A stretch of DNA of 64,000 nucleotides from Parus major (lineage: Eukaryota > Chordata > Aves > Passeriformes > Paridae), in contig NC_031797.1 in assembly GCF_001522545.3 (NCBI RefSeq), positions 3,311,961 through 3,375,960 on the forward strand. The letters run 5' to 3'. Both the position numbers and the translations under genes were made by a program. This document shows positions 58,156-64,000 of this stretch, piece after piece (position 1 is the first letter of the stretch; every line of letters starts with the position of its first letter). A model generated the notes under the pieces. It worked only from the letters and a program-made list of their open reading frames with translations, was not told the origin of the DNA and searched no databases.

Positions 58156-59424
58156 GCCCCGCACTGCCGGGACGGGGGGGACAGAGGGGTCCTTTGGCTG
58201 GGGGTCCCCGCGGATCTGGAGCCTGGGAATGCCAGGGTGGCACTGAACAGGGGGCTGCGGGGTGCCAGGACTGCGGTCCGTCCTTCTGAGTCGTGTCCCC
58301 GTGCCCGCCCGGCCCCGCCGTGATGTCCCGCTGGGCAGCGGCGGCCGATTTCCACCGCGTCGGCGTTTTCCCGGTGATTGCGGGGCCAGCGCTCCCGCCG
58401 ATCAAATTACCGCCCCAAATTCCCTGCCATTCCAAGTGTTCCAAGGTTAAAGAGTCAGCGGTGCTCCCGCCGACCGCCGTCCTGCCGCCTCCCGTCCCGC
58501 CACTGCCCGGAATTCAGCCGCCAGCCGAAAATAGAGTGGGCAACGAGTGAAATAATGCACCGATCCGTGTTTATCCGTGTTTATCCGCGTGTCTTTAGCC
58601 ACCTGGGATGGGGAATGTGCTCCTTGTTTGTCGCTCCTGCTGCTGGACCGCGCCGTGCAGGGAGATCCAGCCCTGGGGCAGGGAAACTGAGGCACGGGAG
58701 CAGTGGATACCACGCTGGTGTCACGGAAGGATGGTGCCATGTCCTGGTTGTGGCTCTGGGATGAGACCAAAGGAGCAGCTCTGGGGAACACCAGGACAGC
58801 GGCTGGTTTGGCTCAGAGGCTGGAGTGTGACACTGGATCTGTCTCCTCAGTGCCTTTTCCTGCTGCCACCTGGCCCCTCACAGCACCAGGGACACCCAAA
58901 ATCCCCCTCCAGCCTGGTGCCACCGGCAGGGTGGGTGCCCCAGGAAGGGCTGTCCCTCACTCCCAGGACAGCAGGGAGGTGACAGCAGACAGGACAAGAG
59001 GCTGGCACCGCCATCGTACCGCAGACGACCCCACATCCCGAGGCTCTGCCTGCAGCGTGCCAGGCCCAGCCACAACCACGCTGGGGCTCGGCCGTGCTAA
59101 TGAGGTCACCCCTGGGGGGCTTTTTACCCCATCCCCCGCCAGAGACCCCCAAAGGGCGCCTTGATCCGGCTGTCCCAGCGGGCTGCGGCGGGGGGCCCGG
59201 CTGTCACCGGCTGATAACCCCCGGCAGCTCCGTCCCGTGCCCGTTATCAGCGCCCGCCCGCCTGGCCAGACGCGGTAATTAGGGCGCTCAGCGTGAGCCG
59301 CCGGAGCACGGATGAGCACGCGTGGTCCCGTGCGCGGCCGGCACGTGCCTGGGGTCCGGCTGCGAGAGACGTGCGGCGCCCGACGGCCGTGGGGACGTGA
59401 GCGGGGCTGGTGTGCACAGGGCTG
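58156..59424. other. Unannotated intronic sequence
   Basis: GC-rich. GTTTATCCGTGTTTATCCGC at about 58568 is a small duplication; GGGAAACTGAGGCA at 58680 resembles a fragment of an antisense MIR tail. No exon recognised. Confidence 0.45.
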
Positions 59425-59429
59425 AGTGT

Positions 59430-60090
59430 GCACGGGGACACGAGTGCCAGGTCGGTGTCCATAGGGACACGAGTGCCAGGTCAGTGTCTGTAGGGACACG
59501 AGTGCCAGGTCGGTGTCCATAGGGACATGAGTGCCAGGTCGGTGTCCATAGGGACACGAGTGCCAGGTCAGTGTCTGTAGGGACATGAGTGCCAGGTCGG
59601 TGTCTGTGGGGACACGAGTGCCAGGTCGGTGTCTGTGGGGACACGAGTGCCAGGTCGGTGTCCATGGGGACACGAGTGCCAGGTCGGTGTCCGTGGGGAC
59701 ACGAGTGCCAGGTCAGTGTCCATAGGGACACAAGTGCCAGGTCGGTGTCCATAGGGACACGAGTGCCAGGTTGGTGTCCATGGGGACATGTGTGTCAAGC
59801 CAGTGTCCGTGGGGACATGAGTGCCAGATCGGTGTCTGTGGGGTCACATCTGCCAGGCCAGTGTCCATGGGGACACGTGTTCCAGCCTGCTGTCTGTGGG
59901 GACACAAATGCCAGGCCGGTGTCCATGGGGATACATGTTCCAGCCTGGTGTCCGTGGGTACATGTGTGTCAAGCTGGTGTCCATGGGAACACAAATGCCA
60001 GGTTGGTGTCCGTGGGGACACGAGTGCCAGGTCGGTGTCTGTGGGGACACGAGTGCCTGGCCGGTGTCTGTGGGGACACGTGTGCTGGCT
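59430..60090 (+). repeat. 29-bp minisatellite, about 22 copies
   Basis: Unit of 29 bp containing GGGACACGAGTGCCAGGTC and GGTGTCC. Variants change the CATAGG/TGTGGG and CACGAG/CATGAG positions. GGACAC and the following GTGTCC are reverse complements, so each junction can pair. Peptides from this stretch (CPWGHECQ, VSVHRDTSAR) are artefacts. Confidence 0.95.
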
Positions 60091-60372
60091 GGTGGCACAC
60101 AGTGATTTGGGAATGAATCACCTCCCTCCAGATCTTGGTGTCCCTGTCACCTTTGCTGTCAGCTGTCGCTGTGACCCCTCCTGCCACCTGGCTCTGCCCC
60201 TTCTGCTGCTGTCTGGGTCCGCTGGCCCTCACCCTGATCCCTCTTGGACCCTCGGTCCTGCCACTGGGCCTGATGGATCTGGGTGTCCAGTGAGCTCCTG
60301 TGCTGGCATTGCCGTGCCCATCCCATCATGGCCATCCTGTGGTGGCCACCCTTGTGTGCCCATTGCTCTGTG

Positions 60373-60995
60373 CCCACCCTGCCATGCCCATCCCACCATG
60401 CCCACCTCACCATGCCCACCTCACCATGCCCACCCTGCCATGCCCACCTCACCGTGCCCACCTCACTGTGCCCGCCTCACTGTGCCCGCCTCACTGTGCC
60501 CACCTTGCCATGCCCATCCCACCATGCCCACCCTGCCATGCCCACCTCACCATGCCCACCTCACCATGCCCACCTCACCATGCCCATCCCACCATGCCCA
60601 CCTCACCATGCCCACCTCACCATGCCCACCTCACCATGCCCACCTCGCCATGCCCACCTCACCGTGCNNNNNNNNNNNNNNNNNNNNNNNNNNNNNNNNN
60701 NNNNNNNNNNNNNNNNNNNNNNNNNNNNNNNNNNNNNNNNNNNNNNNNNNNNNNNNNNNNNNNNNNNNNNNNNNNNNNNNNNNNNNNNNNNNNNNNNNNN
60801 NNNNNNNNNNNNNNNNNNNNNNNNNNNNNNNNNNNNNNNNNNNNNNNNNNNNTGCCCACCTCACCATGCCCACCTCACCATGCCCACCCTGCCATGCCCA
60901 CGCTGCTGTGCCCACCCTGCCATGCCCACCTCACCGTGCCCATCCTGCCGTACCCATCCCACCATGCCCACCCTGCCGTGCCCACCCTGCCGTGC
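60373..60995 (+). repeat. 14-bp CATGCCCACCTCAC minisatellite containing an N gap
   Basis: About 31 visible units of CATGCCCACCTCAC and variants (CCTGC, CATCCCAC) around a gap at 60668-60852. Confidence 0.95.
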
Positions 60996-61659
60996 CCCCC
61001 GGCTCCCGGATCAGCCATGGCTCTGCCGGCACTAACACAATTACCGTGACACTTCCCAGCCCTCGTCTCTCCGACAGTTGAGTTTCTGCTCTGATTCAAT
61101 TTGTGTGGATCCAGCCCCGGGCCCGGCTGGCTGCCGCCATCCCCGGAGCTGCTGGCGCTCCCTGGAGGGGCGGCCGTGGCCGGAGAACCCCCCCGGTGCC
61201 ATCCCACCGCAGTGGGCACCGCGTCACCGAGGGCTGGCAGCAAGGGATGTCACATCCACGGTGTCACATTCGTCATCTGAGCGGTTCCTGGTGCCTCGCT
61301 AGCCGGGAGCTGCTCCGTGGCGATGGCAGAGCTGTGCTGGGGCGTGAGGACGCTGCCAGCTCCCAAAAATGTGTTGGGGGGGACGTGGGGCAGCAGGCCC
61401 CGCTCCGGATGGGGTGCCAAGGGGAGGAGATGGCGATGATGGAGTCTGGGGTGCATGGACATGCAGCGGGCACAGAGGAGCAGCAGGGTGGGGTCTCAGG
61501 GTGGCCTGGCACGGTGCAGTGAGGCTCCTGGGGTCACTCACTCACGGCTCACGGTGTCTCCTCAGTCCCCAGCCCAGGGGCTCGTGGCCGGCACCGCTTG
61601 GTGGCCGCAGGTCCGGCCGGAGCAGCCGGGGCTGGGCTGAGGGAGAAGGAGCTGGAGCG

Positions 61660-61910
61660 GGACCTCTGCGCCGCCCCACTTTATTATTGAATTTAACCTA
61701 CAGTCTTCCTTACATGCCACAGTGCCCGTAACTAGTGCAGAGGCTGCTTTTATGTGCAAATGAGGCTTTTTTTTTTTTAATCTTTGACAGAGAATGTGCT
61801 GTGTTTACATAACAGAGGGCCCTGGTACTCTGGAGAGGGCCACTGACAGTGCTGGCAGGAGATGTTAAGAAAGATCTAACATTTCTGATCTCTGTTTAGC
61901 CAGAGGCGCT
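61660..61910. promoter_or_regulatory. Candidate conserved non-coding element
   Basis: TTATTATTGAATTTAACC, TTTATGTGCAAATGAGGC (ATGCAAAT-like TGCAAAT), TCTTTGACAGAGAATG, GTGTTTACATAACAG (forkhead GTTTAC) and GTTAAGAAAGATCTAAC lie together. It has no significant coding frame. Confidence 0.45.
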
Positions 61911-62334
61911 GCGAGGCGGCGGGAGCAGCAGGGGAGGGTGGCTCTGGGGTGCCCGGGAGAGCGGCTCGGCTGTGCCTGCCCGGGGCTCCGGGGCAGGGAA
62001 CCTGGGGCAGAAGGGATGGAGCGGCTGCAGGAATGGGGTGGCACCAGAAGGTCACGATCTGGGTGTCCTCATGCTGCATTGGAGACCCCAGAGCCCTGCC
62101 CAGGGTCTCTGAGCCCATGGCTCGGGACAGGGCTGCCCTTCCCCTGTGCTGATGGTGCTCCCTGAGGTTTGGGAGCATCCAACAACCTTGGGATGACCAA
62201 AAAGTGGTGGTGAACGCAAAGCTGGCGGTGAACCAGCAGCCAGGAGCTGTTGGGATAAACTGTCCCAGCTTCCCTCTATCATCCACTGCCACCAGGAAAG
62301 GGAAAAACTCCTCCTGCCAGGTTAAGTGGAAAAA

Positions 62335-62455
62335 TGACCAATATCCCAGGGCCTGCCAGGTTCAAGCGCATTAATTCCGGGGAGTCGGTTAATGGCAGTA
62401 TTGATTAGTCTCAGCGCTGGGCTAACGAGCATCCATGCTAATGAGGGGTGAGTGG
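62335..62455. promoter_or_regulatory. Candidate conserved element
   Basis: GCGCATTAATTCCGG, CGGTTAATGGCAGTATTGAT, TTAGTCTCAGCGC and CATGCTAATGAGGGG in 110 bp. Confidence 0.4.
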
Positions 62456-63585
62456 TGGGAATTGCAGCAGCTGGAGCAGTTCCAGGGAGCTTTGGTTGCG
62501 GTGTGAGGGTAGAGCTCCCCAAAAAGAGGCTCCACCTGCCTGGGGAGTGAGGTTCATCCCCCTGGATAGTCTGTGGCACGTGGAAAATGGAATATTTGTG
62601 TGTCAAAACCACAATTTCCAGCTGACACCTGTGGTTTTTTCTGGACAAGAAGGTGATGTCATGAGTCCGAGGGAAAAACCTGTCTGATCCATGCTTGGCA
62701 TCATGGCAGGATCCATCCACCCGGCGTGTCCCTGTCAAGCTGGGTCGTGTGAAAATCCCAGTTCTTGGTGCTTCCATGGGGTCGTGGCTCTGGTTGGGTT
62801 TATCCCAGGCACTGGGAGCTCTGGGGTCCTGCTCAGGGAGGTGTGGGGGAAGGAATCTCCCGATCCCAATCCCAGTGGGGCTGAGGGCGAAGCCACCCTG
62901 GCTCTTCCCTGCAAAGCTGCACAGTTTTTGAACTCTTTGCTTTTTTCTCTCTTTCTTTTTTCACTCCAAATGCTTGAAAGGCCCCGCTGTCCCCAGCAGC
63001 CCCCCCAGCCCTGTCTCAGCGCAGTCTGGGGATGGGGATGGGGGGGTGACACCCCAAGTTTGGCTTTTTTCCTTTGTGCAGCTTGGCAAAAAGCGGGATG
63101 GGGAGGGAGAATGAACTCGGAGTTTGGAGAACCAAGAGCAGGTTTTGCTTTGGGGTGCCAGGAGTGTCCTTGCAGTGGGGTGCCAGCCCTGGAATGGGGT
63201 ACAGCGTCCAATATTGGGGTGTCAGCCCCACAGAGGGGTACCAGGGGTGCAGTGAGGTGCCAGCACCAGCTGCCAGCAAGGATCAGTTCCCGTTATTCCA
63301 CGAGTATGAGGGGGCTGAGCAGCTTCCGCGGCGTTTTCGGCACCGCTTTGGTGGGAATCCTCCTCTCCCAGGTACCACGTGCCCAGCCCCGCCAGGCTGG
63401 CGCTTGCATTTAAACAAATTTTATTTTCTCCTGTGCGCTAAAGCCTCCCCACAGCCTGCGGGATCGGGCTCGGCTCTGCTTCGGGATCCTCAATCAGGCT
63501 GAAATAACAGCTCCGGGGGTCCCCATTTATCTCCGCGCCTCTCTCCTCGTGCATCCCATCTCATCCCGCTCTGTCACCCCATCCT
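62456..63585. other. Unannotated intronic sequence
   Basis: Weak degenerate GGGGTGCCAG repeats at about 63150-63260 and an AT-rich patch at 63405-63430. No exon recognised. Confidence 0.45.
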
Positions 63586-63589
63586 GTAA

Positions 63590-63725
63590 TATCTCAGCAT
63601 CTCCCTAAAGCAAAAGATGACAATAAAGTGTAAATGGGGAGTGTTGGCTCTGGAGCATAATGATGGCAATTTAGATGCCAGCCGTCATTTCCCCGCCGTT
63701 GCCCCAGGTAACAGGAGCCGCTGAA
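63590..63725. promoter_or_regulatory. Candidate conserved element
   Basis: AAAAGATGACAATAAAGTG, GCATAATGATGGCAATTTAG and GATGCCAGCCGTCATTTCC. Balanced composition in GC-rich surroundings. Confidence 0.4.
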
Positions 63726-64000
63726 TCCTGTGGGAACGCGGCCGAGGCGGGACGAGGTTACCTCGGAGGCTGATGGCTGTCCTGGGATTTTCTGTCATTT
63801 ACCTTAAAAGGAGGGAAAGGGAGATATCCGTCAGTGGAGGTGTGAGCTCTGGCACAGCCAGGCCGAGCCGGGATGGGGGTGCTGCTCCCCTGCTCCAGCC
63901 GGGGCAGTGCTGGTCCCTGGGCAGCTCCGGGGATGGCAGGGCTGGGGAAGTGATCCCTGCTCCTGCATGGAATTTGTTCTCACTACCCACAATGTCTGCG

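Larger units (their letters stand above)
32019..64000 (+). other. EFNA2: EFNA2 intron 1 (start; at least 32 kb)
   Basis: Begins at the exon 1 donor. I find no later ephrin exon (no receptor-binding-domain core such as the NDYLDIYC-type segment in any frame). Gaps downstream are short and lie inside minisatellites, so hidden exons are unlikely. The intron assignment is therefore inferred from absence; an unrecognised gene cannot be fully excluded. Confidence 0.6.

Noticed and set aside
59321..61081. Cys/Trp/His-rich frame resembling a repetitive secreted protein (59771-61081)
   Set aside because: It is a translation of the 29-bp and 14-bp minisatellites, with no splice sites or start context.
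32019..64000. Search for EFNA2 exons 2 onward
   Set aside because: No frame shows the ephrin core with its conserved cysteines or a C-terminal GPI signal. Absence is reported and no exon is guessed.

Overview
This is a stretch of vertebrate nuclear DNA, almost certainly from a bird. It is GC-rich, dense in minisatellites, and carries many 3'-end fragments of CR1 retroelements, the dominant avian LINE. Its interspersed repeats that I can name are CR1 and a few very old MIR-like fragments; I see no Alu, L1 or B1. Three genes lie on the + strand in the order CIRBP, FAM174C, EFNA2. That is the order in human 19p13.3 and corresponds, from general knowledge, to a GC-rich avian microchromosome. The species cannot be named from the sequence.

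Left part (1-12.4 kb): a CpG-island promoter with CCAAT, E-box, CRE-like, TATA-like and YY1-type motifs drives a complete CIRBP gene (cold-inducible RNA-binding protein). It has seven exons, coding 1936-3523, 171 residues, with a poly(A) signal at 4259. About 1.2 kb further on are two exon-like segments (5419-5511 and 5644 onward) that may form alternative CIRBP 3' ends. FAM174C follows (start codon 7501; 125 residues; signal peptide and one membrane helix). An exact 20-bp tandem array with recurring AAATGGCGGC motifs lies upstream of it, and clustered AATAAA signals plus a 22-bp array repeating AATAAA lie downstream.

Middle part (12.4-31.9 kb): no gene recognised. It holds CR1 fragments in both orientations, several minisatellites (20, 18, 22, 19, 10 and 12 bp units), and AT-rich blocks that stand out from the GC-rich background and look like conserved regulatory DNA, including two perfect octamers exactly 60 bp apart.

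Right part (31.9-64 kb): EFNA2 (ephrin-A2) exon 1 encodes the signal peptide and the start of the receptor-binding domain. It sits at the right edge of a 906-base assembly gap that hides its promoter. No later EFNA2 exon is visible, so the remaining 32 kb is best read as the start of a long first intron. That intron alternates minisatellites (14, 31, 29, 14, 12 bp and others, most of them interrupted by runs of N) with AT-rich, homeodomain-site-bearing blocks that are candidate enhancers.

The three genes do not form a pathway. CIRBP is a stress-responsive mRNA-binding protein, FAM174C a small membrane protein, and EFNA2 a GPI-anchored axon-guidance ligand. Most long open frames in the window are by-products of high GC content or of tandem repeats and are not annotated as genes.
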